64,000 bases of DNA from Leptospira sp. WS39.C2 (GTDB lineage Bacteria > Spirochaetota > Leptospiria > Leptospirales > Leptospiraceae), in the NCBI RefSeq assembly GCF_040833965.1, contig NZ_CP162142.1, positions 3,330,001-3,394,000 of the forward strand, given 5' to 3'. Shown piece after piece: positions 16,362 to 25,735 of the stretch. The notes below the pieces were generated by a model. The model was not told where the DNA came from. It was given only the letters and a program-made list of their open reading frames with translations, and made no database searches. The position numbers and the translations under genes are program-made. How positions within the stretch are numbered: the first letter of the stretch is position 1; the number at the start of each line of letters is the position of its first letter.

Positions 16362-18038
16362 CTAAACGTCCGCATAAATGGCTGCATTGAGTAACCTTGA
16401 AATATTATCTAAGTTTCTGGAAATATCACGGTAAAGGAGTGCTGGTAACAGGTTGTCTTTTTTCTGATACTTTTTCTTCTTTACTTTCGACTCATTCTTT
16501 TTGATCGAACGAATCATTTGGAAACGATACTCACGACTTTGGTTACGCACTTGTGGGTTACCAAGGATATCAAATGTTTCACTTTGTTCCAAGTTCACAA
16601 GTAGGATGTCGTAATGGTGTTTGAGTAAATCCATTTGGTCTTTGATGGAATTGGAAAAGTTTTTATCAAAAGAAATTTTTTGTCTGTGTGACTTACGGAT
16701 TTTTCTTGCAATCGATGCAAAATTATCACCCATCTCTTCCACAGCTTTTACTCTTTCCATAATCCCTAACACGTCTTTTGCGTAGTTTCCAGTGATCCCT
16801 GATTCTTGGACTTGGTTTAAGTATGTCAAAACTTCTGTTCGAACTTGGTCGAGTTCTTCTTCTTTTTTGAGAACTTGTCCAACCCTTGCGGCATCATAAG
16901 GTTGGAGCAAAATTTGTTCGGTCAAACGGAGGAAATCATACGTATCTCGGATAATTTTTTTTGTGAACTCAACGAGCTCGACCATGGCAAGTTCTGTTGT
17001 TTTGACAGTGCCAGCTTGTAATAATCGGATCGAATCTTTGTCTTTCCCTGTTTTGGATGCAAGACCGTCTACAATTGTGCTCACCACTTTGGAAATTGTA
17101 TTCACAAACCAAATGAGAAGCAATGTATTGGTGATGTTGAACATAGTGTGGAAAAGTGAGATATGGAAACGAGTGGATTCTTTGTCTGTAAGTGGATCTC
17201 CAGGAATCAAATCATCAACAATACCTGTGAAGAATTTGAAGAATAGAAGTGCCCAAACTACACCAAACACATTGAATAAAGTATGAGCAAGGGCCGCTTT
17301 TTTAGCGTTCCGGTTTCCAGGAATTGCTGCTAAATTTGCAGTGATTGTAGTTCCAATGTTTTCTCCGAGGATCATACCATACGCGGCATCAATGGGAATG
17401 TAACCAGAAAATGCGAGAGTGATGGTGATCGTTGTCGAAGCAGAAGAAGATTGGATCACAATTGTTAATAAAGCACCAATCAAAACAAACAGCAGAATGG
17501 AATTAAACCCCATGTTTGTGAATTGTTGTAGGAATACAAAACTTTCAGGGTCTTTGGCACTATCTGGAACGGAAGTTTTTAAATAGTCCAAACCCAAAAA
17601 CAAAAATCCAAATCCGATGAGGAAACTTCCCCATCCTGATCGACTTTCTTTTCTTGAGAAATGAAGGATGACCCCAGCAGCAATGGCAGGCAATGCAAAC
17701 GAAGCAATGTTAAATTTGAATCCTAAAAGAGAAACAATCCAAGCTGTAATCGTTGTACCAATGTTGGCACCCATGATGACACCGATGGCTTGTGCAAGTG
17801 AGATGAGCCCAGCATTCACAAAACCGACAACAAGAACAGTAGTGGCTGAACTTGACTGGATGGTGGAGGTAATGAATAATCCGCTGAATACAGCAGACAC
17901 ACGATTTCGTGTCATAGACGAGAGAAAGGAACGAAGCCTATCTCCTGCCACACGTTGTAAGGACTCACTGAGTAATTTCATCCCATAGATGAAAATTCCG
18001 AGTCCGCCTAAAACTTGAATGAGTAATGGCCAATTCAT
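16362..18038 (-). CDS. Na/Pi cotransporter family protein with PhoU-like C-terminus
   Basis: Inner-membrane protein of 558 residues. The first 330 residues hold about eight membrane segments and the two inverted Na_Pi_cotrans repeats with hallmark motifs STIQSSSATT and VIQSSSASTT, plus GANIGTTITAWIV and GENIGTTITANLA. The last 200 residues form a helical PhoU-like domain (LLQAGTVKTTELAMVELVEF; ERVKAVEEMGDNFASIARKI). The family carries out sodium-coupled phosphate import or export. The PhoU module probably senses phosphate status. Direction of transport cannot be told from sequence. Confidence 0.9.
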   Translation of the reverse strand: MNWPLLIQVLGGLGIFIYGMKLLSESLQRVAGDRLRSFLSSMTRNRVSAVFSGLFITSTIQSSSATTVLVVGFVNAGLISLAQAIGVIMGANIGTTITAWIVSLLGFKFNIASFALPAIAAGVILHFSRKESRSGWGSFLIGFGFLFLGLDYLKTSVPDSAKDPESFVFLQQFTNMGFNSILLFVLIGALLTIVIQSSSASTTITITLAFSGYIPIDAAYGMILGENIGTTITANLAAIPGNRNAKKAALAHTLFNVFGVVWALLFFKFFTGIVDDLIPGDPLTDKESTRFHISLFHTMFNITNTLLLIWFVNTISKVVSTIVDGLASKTGKDKDSIRLLQAGTVKTTELAMVELVEFTKKIIRDTYDFLRLTEQILLQPYDAARVGQVLKKEEELDQVRTEVLTYLNQVQESGITGNYAKDVLGIMERVKAVEEMGDNFASIARKIRKSHRQKISFDKNFSNSIKDQMDLLKHHYDILLVNLEQSETFDILGNPQVRNQSREYRFQMIRSIKKNESKVKKKKYQKKDNLLPALLYRDISRNLDNISRLLNAAIYADV

Positions 18039-18120
18039 AGATATTGATATTTCCAGGGTTCAATTTCTTTGATTACTATTTGGTACCAACCTTTTATTCG
18101 GTTGCAGTATTTTTTTCGGT

Positions 18121-18624
18121 ATGCAGAGTGTAATGAATATGTCAAAAACCATCAGCAAAGGAATGGTTGTAGGATTTTCCTATCACCTAAAGAACGCCCA
18201 GGGAGAAACTCTGGACCAATCAGACGAACCGCTATTATACCTCCACGGCTGGCAAAATATCATCCCTGGATTGGAAAAAGAACTAGAAGGCCTTGTAAAC
18301 GGAGATTCAAAAAATGTCACAGTACCACCTGAAGATGGTTATGGGACATATAACGAAGCTCTCATTTTCCAAGTTCCCAAAACAGAACTCCCTGCAGAAG
18401 CAGACCTTGAAGTAGGTATGGAATTCCAAACCGACACACCAGAAGGTAGAATGATTCTATATCTCCAAGAAGTAAGAGATGCAGATGTAATTTTGAACGG
18501 CAATCACCCGTTAGCTGGTGAAACCCTTCATTTTGATGTAACAATTAAATCCATTCGCGAAGCCACTGAAGAAGAAAAACAACATGGCCACGTACATGGA
18601 CCAGGTGGACACCACCACCACTAA
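18121..18624 (+). CDS. slyD: FKBP-type peptidyl-prolyl isomerase, SlyD-like
   Basis: Cis-trans prolyl isomerase and chaperone of the SlyD subgroup. It has a short FKBP core (MVVGFSYHLKNAQGETLDQS, YLHGWQNIIPGLEKELEGL) interrupted by an insert-in-flap chaperone domain (VPPEDGYGTYNEALIFQVPK onward). The C-terminus is His-rich (EKQHGHVHGPGGHHHH), a potential nickel-binding tail as in SlyD. In-frame ATGs at 18121, 18133 and 18139 are all possible starts, and the third gives the normal FKBP N-terminus. It is a single gene divergent from the Na/Pi transporter. Confidence 0.88.
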   Translation: MQSVMNMSKTISKGMVVGFSYHLKNAQGETLDQSDEPLLYLHGWQNIIPGLEKELEGLVNGDSKNVTVPPEDGYGTYNEALIFQVPKTELPAEADLEVGMEFQTDTPEGRMILYLQEVRDADVILNGNHPLAGETLHFDVTIKSIREATEEEKQHGHVHGPGGHHHH

Positions 18625-18880
18625 AAGCGAAATCTTTCGTTATTTTCCCTCTGGGTCTTCTTTCAGATTGCTTTTTTTAGAAAGGGTAATTACACTGACA
18701 GAAGATTCAGAGTATTGTTGATTTTCACCGCCGAAGTAGTCCTTTCAAGCTTGCACGCTGGTAGCTTTCCCAAGTTTTTCCCTGCATTTTTCTGGAGTTC
18801 TTACCAAAAATCCCTAATAGGGTCCCGACGATTGTAAATCTAGAATTCCCGAGTCAACTTTAACAAACAGGACAAAAACT
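18625..18880 (+). promoter_or_regulatory. Long leader/promoter region before the RRM gene
   Basis: About 256 bp without a coding frame, between slyD and the RRM protein gene. It contains a small CCCTAATAGGG palindrome and several pyrimidine tracts. A GGAC lies 8 bp before the ATG at 18881. Long 5' leaders are common for cold-inducible RNA-binding proteins, but no transcript start can be fixed here. Confidence 0.3.
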
Positions 18881-19144
18881 ATGTCAGTAAACATTTACGT
18901 TGGCAACCTCTCTTACGATATGACTGAAGGAAAACTCAATGAGCTTTTTTCAGCACACGGTGCAGTTACTTCTGCAAAAATCATCACTGATCAGTATTCT
19001 GGTCGTTCTAAAGGATTCGGATTCATCGAAATGAAAGATGGAAAAGAAGCTGATAACGCGATCAAAGATCTTAACGGAAAAAACATCCTTAACCGTGAGA
19101 TGAAAGTAAACATCGCAAAACCTAAAACAAACAACTGGAGATAA
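18881..19144 (+). CDS. RNA recognition motif (RRM) protein
   Basis: Single-domain RNA-binding protein of 87 residues. RNP2 is IYVGNL (residues 5-10) and RNP1 is KGFGFIEM (about 46-53), with the usual beta-alpha-beta spacing and a short basic tail (NIAKPKTNNWR). Bacterial single-RRM proteins of this kind are typically abundant RNA chaperones, often cold-induced. The gene is monocistronic, with a long leader and a strong terminator directly downstream. Confidence 0.92.
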   Translation: MSVNIYVGNLSYDMTEGKLNELFSAHGAVTSAKIITDQYSGRSKGFGFIEMKDGKEADNAIKDLNGKNILNREMKVNIAKPKTNNWR

Positions 19145-19161
19145 TCCAAGTTTGTTAGAAA

Positions 19162-19200
19162 GACCGTCGCTTAGCGTGAGTTAAGTGGCGGTTTTTTTTT
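19162..19200 (+). terminator. Rho-independent terminator of the RRM gene
   Basis: ACCGTCGCTTA pairs with TAAGTGGCGGT through 11 positions including two G-U wobbles, closed by a short loop and followed by a run of nine to ten T. It sits 20 bp after the RRM stop codon. Confidence 0.85.
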
Positions 19201-19252
19201 GCCCTTTTTGTTTTTTTGGCAAAACATTTATTACCAACCCTACCCAAATTGT

Positions 19253-19702
19253 TTACAAAATCACTTTAAACTTCGCCTTCATTTTCTCAATTTGATCTTC
19301 TGGAATCTGATGGATGTTTATTCCTCCATGACGATTTTCCACTGTGACTACAGAAAACAAATAATCGAAAGTTTTCGCCAAATCTTCGTAAGGTTTTATT
19401 TCCCATTCTAAAGTGAACGTATGATCGACTATGACAAAAGGAATACCTTTTTCCAATGCTTCCTTAGTTTTCATTTCACATTCTTTATACGCCAAATGAT
19501 TTTTGGTATAATCAAAATGGTATTCACCCTTTTCATTTTCAAAATAGGAATCGATAGAAAAAATGGAAGCTCCATTTGTTTCTGCGATATGTTTGGCGAG
19601 TGTGGATTTCCCAGAACCAGGAATGCCTCGTAAAAGAAGTAACGTTTTTTGTTTTGGAATCTTGGGTGGATTAGAGTTTGGATCTGTCTCCATAACTTCC
19701 AA
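19253..19702 (-). CDS. P-loop ATP-binding protein (AAA_33 / N4BP2-like kinase)
   Basis: Small P-loop protein of 149 residues. A Walker A motif GIPGSGKST lies near residue 27, followed by FSIDSYFEN (Walker B-like Asp) and VIVDHTFTLEWEIKPY. This matches AAA_33/zeta-like or polynucleotide-kinase-like ATP-binding proteins such as the N4BP2 family, which phosphorylate small molecules or nucleic-acid ends. The substrate is unknown. The gene stands alone, convergent with the RRM gene. Confidence 0.75.
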   Translation of the reverse strand: MEVMETDPNSNPPKIPKQKTLLLLRGIPGSGKSTLAKHIAETNGASIFSIDSYFENEKGEYHFDYTKNHLAYKECEMKTKEALEKGIPFVIVDHTFTLEWEIKPYEDLAKTFDYLFSVVTVENRHGGINIHQIPEDQIEKMKAKFKVIL

Positions 19703-19816
19703 ACATTCATGGTGCCTCTGGGAATTCCTAGTTCTTTTTCTTTTGAAAAAACAGAGAAAAATCTCGCAATGAAAACGAAGGTTTGAAAGAATTGTGAGAG
19801 TTACAAGGAGTCATTT

Positions 19817-20188
19817 GTGTCATACGAAGCGTATAAACTAATCCATATATTCGGAATGTATCTTTTATTTTTTTCTTTGGGTGGTGTGGCCCTTTATTCC
19901 ATCAACGGAGGGAAAAAATCAGATAACAAATTCAAAGCCTTTGTTGCCATCTTCCATGGAGTTGGATTGTTATTATTACTCGTTGCGGGTTTTGGACTGA
20001 TGAAGTTTCGGGATATTTCCCATTCTGCTCTTCCCGTTTGGATCATTTTGAAGATCGTCATCTGGCTAGCGTTTGGTGGATTACTCACACTCGCATATAA
20101 GAATGCGAAGTTTGCAAAAATCCTTTGGTTTGTTTTTCCAATTATGGGGCTTTTTGCTGCTTATTTAGCTTTTTACCAACCAAGTTAA
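19817..20188 (+). CDS. Four-helix integral membrane protein, unknown function
   Basis: Protein of 123 residues made almost entirely of four hydrophobic helices (LIHIFGMYLLFFSLGGVALYS; VAIFHGVGLLLLLVAGFGLM; LPVWIILKIVIWLAFGGLL; ILWFVFPIMGLFAAYLAF). Conserved-looking His residues in helices 1 and 2 (KLIHIFG, IFHGVG) could bind heme, as in small cytochrome b-like families, but this is speculative. The GTG start at 19817 has an AAGGAG 6 bp upstream. A perfect hairpin follows before fumC. Confidence 0.7.
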   Translation: MSYEAYKLIHIFGMYLLFFSLGGVALYSINGGKKSDNKFKAFVAIFHGVGLLLLLVAGFGLMKFRDISHSALPVWIILKIVIWLAFGGLLTLAYKNAKFAKILWFVFPIMGLFAAYLAFYQPS

Positions 20189-20202
20189 TTTTTCAACCAA
20201 AA

Positions 20203-20228
20203 CTTCTCAGTGATGATTCACTGAGAAG
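20203..20228. repeat. Perfect 11-bp inverted repeat upstream of fumC
   Basis: CTTCTCAGTGA-TGAT-TCACTGAGAAG is a perfect stem with a 4-nt loop, 15 bp after the membrane-protein stop and about 80 bp before the fumC ATG. No T-tract follows on the plus strand, so either a weak terminator or an mRNA element is possible. Confidence 0.5.
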
Positions 20229-20309
20229 TATCCTTCCAACATTCCACTTTTCCTACCATTCAATCCATCAAAATGAACGGAAAGAGAGTCCAAACATAGG
20301 ATACAAAAC

Positions 20310-21698
20310 ATGGAAACTAAAAAAACTCGTTTGGAAAGCGATTCAATGGGAGATATCGAAGTTGAGTCTTCTCGGTATTGGGGAGCGCAAACCCAACGTT
20401 CCTTACAATACTTTTCTATCGGTCACGACAAATTTCCAAGAGAAATGATACGTGCTTTGGGAATTGTCAAAAAAACATCAGCCATTACCAATGCAGAACT
20501 TGGTTTACTCGAGGAATCTAAAAAAAATCTCATTGTAAAAGCGGCGACAGAAGTCATTGAAGGTTTGTTAGATGATCATTTTCCACTTTCGATCTGGCAA
20601 ACAGGATCGGGTACGCAAACGAATATGAATGTGAATGAAGTGATTGCCAACCGGGCCAATGAAATGTTTGGAAGTCCACTTGGTTCCAAATCGCCCATCC
20701 ATCCCAATGATGATGTTAACAAAGGGCAAAGTTCCAATGATGTATTTCCAACTGTTATGCATATCGCCGCAGCAGAATCTATTTACAATAACCTTATCCC
20801 AAATCTCAAACTCCTCGAGTCAACCCTTAAAGAAAAGTCGAACCAATTCCAAGACATCATCAAAATTGGAAGGACTCATTTACAAGATGCAACTCCCATC
20901 ACCTTAGGCCAGGAGTTTTCGGGTTATGCCAAACAGATTTCCTACAGCCTCGATCGACTTGGTTCTGCCTTACCTTCCCTTTACAGACTTGCGTTAGGTG
21001 GGACTGCGGTGGGAACTGGACTAAATACACATCCGAACTTTTCAGTAAAAGTTGCAAATGTTATCGCAAAAGAAACAGGGATTCCATTTGTCACGGCACC
21101 GAATAAATTTGAAGCTCTCGCCGCCAATGATTCGTTAGTAGAAATCAGTGGAGTATTAAAAACAATCGCTGCATCTCTCATGAAAATTGCCAATGATGTA
21201 CGCTGGTTGTCTTCTGGGCCTCGTTCAGGTATCGGTGAAATTACCATTCCTGAAAATGAACCTGGATCTTCCATTATGCCAGGAAAGGTCAATCCTACAC
21301 AGTCGGAAGCACTCACTATGGTCTGTGCTCAAGTAATGGGAAATGATGTGGCGGTCACGATCGGCGGAGCATCGGGAAATTTTGAACTCAATGTATTCAA
21401 ACCTCTGATCATCTTTAATGTATTAAATTCGATTCGACTACTTTCCGATAGTTGTCATTCTTTCGCCAAACATTGTGTAGTAGGAATTAAACCAAATCTG
21501 GAGAAAATCAAAACCAACTTGGAAAACTCACTGATGCTTGTGACTGCGCTTAACCCTCATATTGGTTATGACAAGGCAGCAAAGATCGCCAAACTAGCAT
21601 ATACTGAGAACTTAAGTTTGAAAGAAGCGGGTGTAAAACTTGGTTTTTTATCAGCGGAAGAGTATGACCTTTGGGTTGATCCGAAAAAAATGATTTGA
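20310..21698 (+). CDS. fumC: Fumarate hydratase class II
   Basis: Homotetrameric, iron-independent fumarase of the TCA cycle, 462 residues. Superfamily signatures include [34 protein letters not shown] and [16 protein letters not shown], with [20 protein letters not shown] giving the substrate site. All standard fumarase/aspartase regions are present and the length is normal. A second, unrelated iron-sulfur class I fumarase is encoded at 30333-31946, so the organism probably switches or combines isoenzymes according to iron or oxidant levels. Confidence 0.95.
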   Translation: METKKTRLESDSMGDIEVESSRYWGAQTQRSLQYFSIGHDKFPREMIRALGIVKKTSAITNAELGLLEESKKNLIVKAATEVIEGLLDDHFPLSIWQTGSGTQTNMNVNEVIANRANEMFGSPLGSKSPIHPNDDVNKGQSSNDVFPTVMHIAAAESIYNNLIPNLKLLESTLKEKSNQFQDIIKIGRTHLQDATPITLGQEFSGYAKQISYSLDRLGSALPSLYRLALGGTAVGTGLNTHPNFSVKVANVIAKETGIPFVTAPNKFEALAANDSLVEISGVLKTIAASLMKIANDVRWLSSGPRSGIGEITIPENEPGSSIMPGKVNPTQSEALTMVCAQVMGNDVAVTIGGASGNFELNVFKPLIIFNVLNSIRLLSDSCHSFAKHCVVGIKPNLEKIKTNLENSLMLVTALNPHIGYDKAAKIAKLAYTENLSLKEAGVKLGFLSAEEYDLWVDPKKMI

Positions 21699-21775
21699 GG
21701 AGAGTTGAGGTTTGAATCGCTGAAACAAAGAAATTTCACCGATAGTTTAGAAAATTTGATCGTCTAAAATATCCT

Positions 21776-23206
21776 ATGTGGAATCACTCTTCATTTTCCC
21801 AAAAAATTGCTACTTTTGAAAATACTCGGGTTTGGTCGCCGAATCTTCTAAATCAATTTGAGAAATTTATTGCAGAGGCAGAAGATTACTCTCTGTTTCG
21901 GATCAATCCATATAACTTTGCCGGCATGTATGGATTTAATTTTGAGGAAGTTTTAGATTTATTTTTATATGGAACCAAAAGTGGCATCTTGGTAATGGAA
22001 TGGATATTAATTTGCCCGCGATGTGGTGACCCTGTAAATCAATTTCAAAAAATATTCCATGTTCATAATAAATATCATTGCGAATTTTGTCGTAGAGATT
22101 ACGAAACCAATTTAGACAATTCTATACAAATCGGTTTTACGATTCATCCCGAAATCCGCACCATCTCATTTCATAATCCTAATTCGCTTTCAATCGAGGA
22201 ATACCAATACAAATTTCATTTTTCAAGAGAAGGAAAGGTGCCTGGGACCAGCGAGTCTTTCCGTACTTTTTTCAAAATTCGTGAAAAATTCTTAGGTTTT
22301 TTAGAACCTAATTCGAGAGCCACAAAAGAAATAAAAGTGGATGTTGGTTTTTTAGAAGGCAATGATTTTACTCACCATTCAGATTTTCTAATAGAAGTAA
22401 AACCAAAACAGGAAGGAACGTCTTCAGTTCTCAAAATTGAGTTTAAAAATGGAAATTGGAATGTTAACAACGCCGAAATTTTTGCAGGAATCCACCAAAT
22501 TGAAATTGTGAATGAATCTGATTTACGGTTGCCATTATCGATTTATCAATTGGACAAAGATTTTATGATTTCTGAATTCAATTTAGATTTTGATCCTTAT
22601 TTAACTGCACGAATTTTGCTCAATAACAAAACTTTTAGAGAACTTTTCAGAGGTGATGATTTAATAGGTGCCACAGGTTTATCAATAAAAGATATCACGA
22701 TTCTGTTTACAGATTTGAAAGGATCAACAAGTTTATATGAAAGAATTGGTGATTTAAATGCTTTTGCACTTGTTCAACAACACTTTGATGAAATTAACAA
22801 AGTCATTTCAAAACACGATGGTATATTAATCAAAACAATTGGGGATGCGATCATGGCATCATTTTTAAATCCATTAAATGCTTTCAAAGCCGCAAAAGAA
22901 ATGCTATATGCAATTGAGTTGTTTAATGCTCGTCAGATGGAGAGAGAAATTATATTGAAAATTGGAATTCATTCAGGTCCATCTATTGCAGTTACTTTAA
23001 ACGAGCGATTGGATTATTTTGGACAAATTATCAACATTGCCGCGAGAGTGCAAGGAGTTGCTGGTGGTGAAGAAATTTGTTTTACAAAAGAAATTTACGA
23101 ATATCCTGGAGTAAAAGAAATTGTTTCGGACTCTGACCTTCATCCAGAAATGGTTCACTTAAAAGGAATCAAAGATCCAATTGCGGTTTACCGTTTTTGT
23201 TATTGA
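21776..23206 (+). CDS. Class III adenylate cyclase-like protein with zinc-ribbon N-terminus (DUF5939 type)
   Basis: Protein of 476 residues. A DUF5939-like N-terminal half contains a zinc-ribbon (ICPRCG about 80, CEFC about 104). A C-terminal class III cyclase domain begins near residue 300 (ITILFTDLKGSTSLYE). Metal Asp residues are in FTD and GDAIMA. The KTIGD Lys and the RLDYFG Asp favour ATP over GTP, and NIAARVQG supplies the transition-state Asn/Arg. It has no transmembrane segment. A paralogue with the same architecture lies at 44063-45565. The next 370 bp hold a dead cysteine synthase fragment. Confidence 0.88.
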   Translation: MWNHSSFSQKIATFENTRVWSPNLLNQFEKFIAEAEDYSLFRINPYNFAGMYGFNFEEVLDLFLYGTKSGILVMEWILICPRCGDPVNQFQKIFHVHNKYHCEFCRRDYETNLDNSIQIGFTIHPEIRTISFHNPNSLSIEEYQYKFHFSREGKVPGTSESFRTFFKIREKFLGFLEPNSRATKEIKVDVGFLEGNDFTHHSDFLIEVKPKQEGTSSVLKIEFKNGNWNVNNAEIFAGIHQIEIVNESDLRLPLSIYQLDKDFMISEFNLDFDPYLTARILLNNKTFRELFRGDDLIGATGLSIKDITILFTDLKGSTSLYERIGDLNAFALVQQHFDEINKVISKHDGILIKTIGDAIMASFLNPLNAFKAAKEMLYAIELFNARQMEREIILKIGIHSGPSIAVTLNERLDYFGQIINIAARVQGVAGGEEICFTKEIYEYPGVKEIVSDSDLHPEMVHLKGIKDPIAVYRFCY

Positions 23207-23209
23207 AAA

Positions 23210-23580
23210 AAAACCAGAACTAAAAGTATTACTGTCGATCCTTTAAGCTCTGGAATCTATTCTTTTGTAAAAACGGGAAAGATTCAAATCGAAGGTTCCT
23301 CTATACAAGAAGGAATCGGACAGGGTCGAATCACAAAAAATATGGTAGGAATGCCCGTTGGTGATGCAATCCAAATTGATGACAAGGAATGTATTCAAAT
23401 ACTTTATTATGTTTTTAAAAAATGATGGATTCTTCAGGGTGACTCTGTTGGCATCAATCTCGCTGCGGCAAATGCTATTGCAAAATCCTTGGAACCCGAT
23501 CATACGATCTTTAAGGTGCTTTGTGATAATGGGGCAAGGTAGCAGTTAAAAATCTACAACCATGAATTTTTAAACTTCTC
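23210..23580 (+). pseudogene. C-terminal remnant of a cysteine synthase (CysK-like)
   Basis: Directly after the cyclase stop the plus strand reads as the last 110 or so residues of a PLP-dependent cysteine synthase: SSGIYSFVKTGKIQIEGSSI, EGIGQGRITKNM, QIDDKECIQI, GDSVGINLAAANAIAKSLE, then VLCDNGAR and KIYN. It is interrupted by two compensating frameshifts around 23415-23440 (a KNDGFF piece is in another frame) and by a TAG where Tyr is expected (about 23540). The N-terminal two thirds, including the PLP lysine, are absent. Confidence 0.8.
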
Positions 23581-23864
23581 TTTTCAAGACCGATCGATTT
23601 TTGGTTTTGAATTCCATTTCTAAATTTTGGATTCAATTCTTCAGAAACATTTTTTCAAATCAACTTATTATCAAAGAGTCGGCGGAGAATACTCTACTTT
23701 TTGGATGTTGTCTTAGAGAGAAATAAACTGCTCAAGATTTAATCATCGTTATGTACCTTTTTTTAAGTTGAATCGACATTAAAAACGATAGATTATTTTT
23801 TAACAGGAATTCAATATTTGAGAAGAATTTGTCTACGTGATAAATTCTAAAACGATAGTTCTAT
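23581..23864. other. AT-rich intergenic spacer
   Basis: I see no coding frame. It contains a short direct repeat of AAAACGATAG in the 90 bp before the AraC-type gene, which could be a regulator half-site pair. Otherwise there is nothing recognisable. Confidence 0.4.
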
Positions 23865-24716
23865 ATGGGAAAATCTATACAATCGCTCCAACTCGCTCAC
23901 CGTTTTATAGAAGACCATTACTCTGAAGAATTAGATCTGAAAAAAATTGCTAAATTATCGGCAATTTCCCCTTTTCATTTTCATAGACTCTTTAAGTCCA
24001 ATTTTAAAATTGGGTGTATAGATTTTTTACGTCAGATACGATTGGAAAATAGTTTGCGTTTGCTCGCATATACAAATCAATCAATTTCGGACATTGGTTA
24101 TGAGGTAGGATTTCAAAATACAGAGACATTCATTCGTAACTTTAAACAAAAGTATTCTATAACACCTTCTAATTATAGAAAAAATACAAATCTCCTCAAA
24201 CCAAAAATGTTTTTAGAAAAAGAAGACAATCGTGTCAAAAAAGTTAAGAACCCATTCACACAAATCAAAACTTTAACAAACTTTAATCTTTGTATTCTGA
24301 GGCATAATGGTAAGCCTTCTAGTCTTTCCAAAACATTGCGCAAGTTAATGGATTTGACTATTGGTCTCGGATTCTTGAATCAAAAAATCGAATTTTTTGT
24401 AAGAACTTTAGACCCACCTAACTTGGAAGAGACAGAATTAGAGAGGATAGATATCGGCGTACTTTTACCGATATCGTATTCAACTCCTCTCGGATATCCA
24501 CTCGAAAAGATTAAATTTAAATCAGGTCGTTATCTTTCATTAATTCATAAAGAATCAATTTCTTCTATTGAATCGAGCTATAAAAAAGCCTATGATTACT
24601 TTTTAGAAAATGAAAAAATACTTTTGGCAAACGAATCTCCGTGGGAAATCTATCGAAAAATTCCACCATTCCATTCACAAACCGAGGTCGAAATCCTATT
24701 CCGATTGAAAGAATAG
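23865..24716 (+). CDS. AraC family regulator with GyrI-like effector domain
   Basis: Transcription factor of 283 residues with the DNA-binding part at the N-terminus: two HTH motifs within 1-105 (LDLKKIAKLSAISPFHFHRL; SISDIGYEVGFQNTETFIRN, ending YSITPSNYR). The remaining 160 residues form a GyrI/SOUL-like small-molecule-binding domain, as in the Rob/BmrR-related architecture. The SRPBCC and MGMT-like genes follow on the same strand with small gaps, so it probably controls them. The ligand is unknown. Confidence 0.88.
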   Translation: MGKSIQSLQLAHRFIEDHYSEELDLKKIAKLSAISPFHFHRLFKSNFKIGCIDFLRQIRLENSLRLLAYTNQSISDIGYEVGFQNTETFIRNFKQKYSITPSNYRKNTNLLKPKMFLEKEDNRVKKVKNPFTQIKTLTNFNLCILRHNGKPSSLSKTLRKLMDLTIGLGFLNQKIEFFVRTLDPPNLEETELERIDIGVLLPISYSTPLGYPLEKIKFKSGRYLSLIHKESISSIESSYKKAYDYFLENEKILLANESPWEIYRKIPPFHSQTEVEILFRLKE

Positions 24717-24773
24717 CAAGAATCGTCAATTTGATTTTTCCATTCTCAGGTAAACTGAAATTAGGAGGAACTC

Positions 24774-25298
24774 ATGAAATTGGGAATTTTTATAGGGGTT
24801 GGTATTCTTATTATTTTTTCGATCATTTGTTTATCGTTAATTCCGAAAAAACGTGTGGTTACGAAAGAGTATGTGATAAAGAAAGAAATTACAGAAGTAT
24901 GGAACATTATACGAGATATCCCGACCCAAAAAGAATGGAGATCAGATATTAATGATATTAAGTTCATTTCTGTGGAAAATGAAATTTGGCAAGAGACGAA
25001 CGTGAATGGTATCCATACGAGTTTTCAAACGGTTCGGATAGAACCCCCAAATCTCTGGGTTATAAAAGTAGTTGAGCCAAATTATGTCCAATCAAATTGG
25101 TCGGGTCAACTTCAAAGTACGGCAGAGGGAACGAAACTTATTTTTCAGGAATCAATTTCTGTAGAATCATATTTTTATCGGCTCTTATCGTACATATTTT
25201 TTGATATCGATAAACAAATGAATACTTATTTAAAAGATTTAGTGACAGCACTTGGAGAAACTTTCGATGAAACAAAAGTCAGAACAACCATGGAATGA
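24774..25298 (+). CDS. SRPBCC (START-like) family protein with N-terminal membrane anchor
   Basis: Protein of 174 residues. One N-terminal hydrophobic helix (LGIFIGVGILIIFSIICLSL) is followed by a polyketide-cyclase/START-like hydrophobic-cavity domain (VIKKEITEVWNIIRDIPTQK through YLKDLVTALGE). A GGAGG precedes the ATG at a good distance. Proteins of this fold bind lipids or other hydrophobic ligands. The ligand is not predictable. Its 3' end overlaps the start of the MGMT-like gene, so the two are coupled. Confidence 0.8.
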   Translation: MKLGIFIGVGILIIFSIICLSLIPKKRVVTKEYVIKKEITEVWNIIRDIPTQKEWRSDINDIKFISVENEIWQETNVNGIHTSFQTVRIEPPNLWVIKVVEPNYVQSNWSGQLQSTAEGTKLIFQESISVESYFYRLLSYIFFDIDKQMNTYLKDLVTALGETFDETKVRTTME

Positions 25299-25689
25299 AA
25301 AATTTAACAAAATCGCGGAGCCAAAAGTGAAACATATAGACAAACGTTTTTCAGATATAAACGAAGATTCTGATATGTTAGTGGCCACTCCAAAGATTTT
25401 TGAAACTTACATTCGAAAAATTCCAAAAGGTAAATTTGTGGATATAAAACAAATCAGAAAAGATCTCGCAAAAAAATTCAATGCTGATGCAACCTGCCCT
25501 GTTACAACAGGGCTTTTCCTGAGGATCGTAGCAGAATCTGCATATGAAAATTTTCAAAATGGATTTAAAATTTCAGAATTAACTCCGTTTTGGAGAGTCA
25601 TTGCACCTAACTCCACTCTTGCGAAGAAACTTAGTTTTGGAACAGAATTTTTGATTGAAATGCAAAAGAAAGAGAGGATTCAATTTTGA
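25267..25689 (+). CDS. MGMT-like (alkyltransferase-fold) protein
   Basis: Protein of 140 residues with the DNA-binding fold of O6-alkylguanine alkyltransferases: YIRKIPKGKFVDIKQIRKDL, CPVTTGLFLRIVAE, TPFWRVIAPNSTL. The PCHR active-site motif with the acceptor cysteine is absent. It therefore cannot act as a classical alkyltransferase and is better called MGMT-family or ATL-like. The ATG at 25267, with GGAG upstream, is preferred over the earlier in-frame codon at 25252. It is third in the AraC-SRPBCC-MGMT cluster. Confidence 0.75.
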   Translation: MKQKSEQPWNEKFNKIAEPKVKHIDKRFSDINEDSDMLVATPKIFETYIRKIPKGKFVDIKQIRKDLAKKFNADATCPVTTGLFLRIVAESAYENFQNGFKISELTPFWRVIAPNSTLAKKLSFGTEFLIEMQKKERIQF

Positions 25690-25735
25690 TTTAGAAATTT
25701 ATTTGGCAGTTCAAGTTTTACTTTCGACTGTCAAA

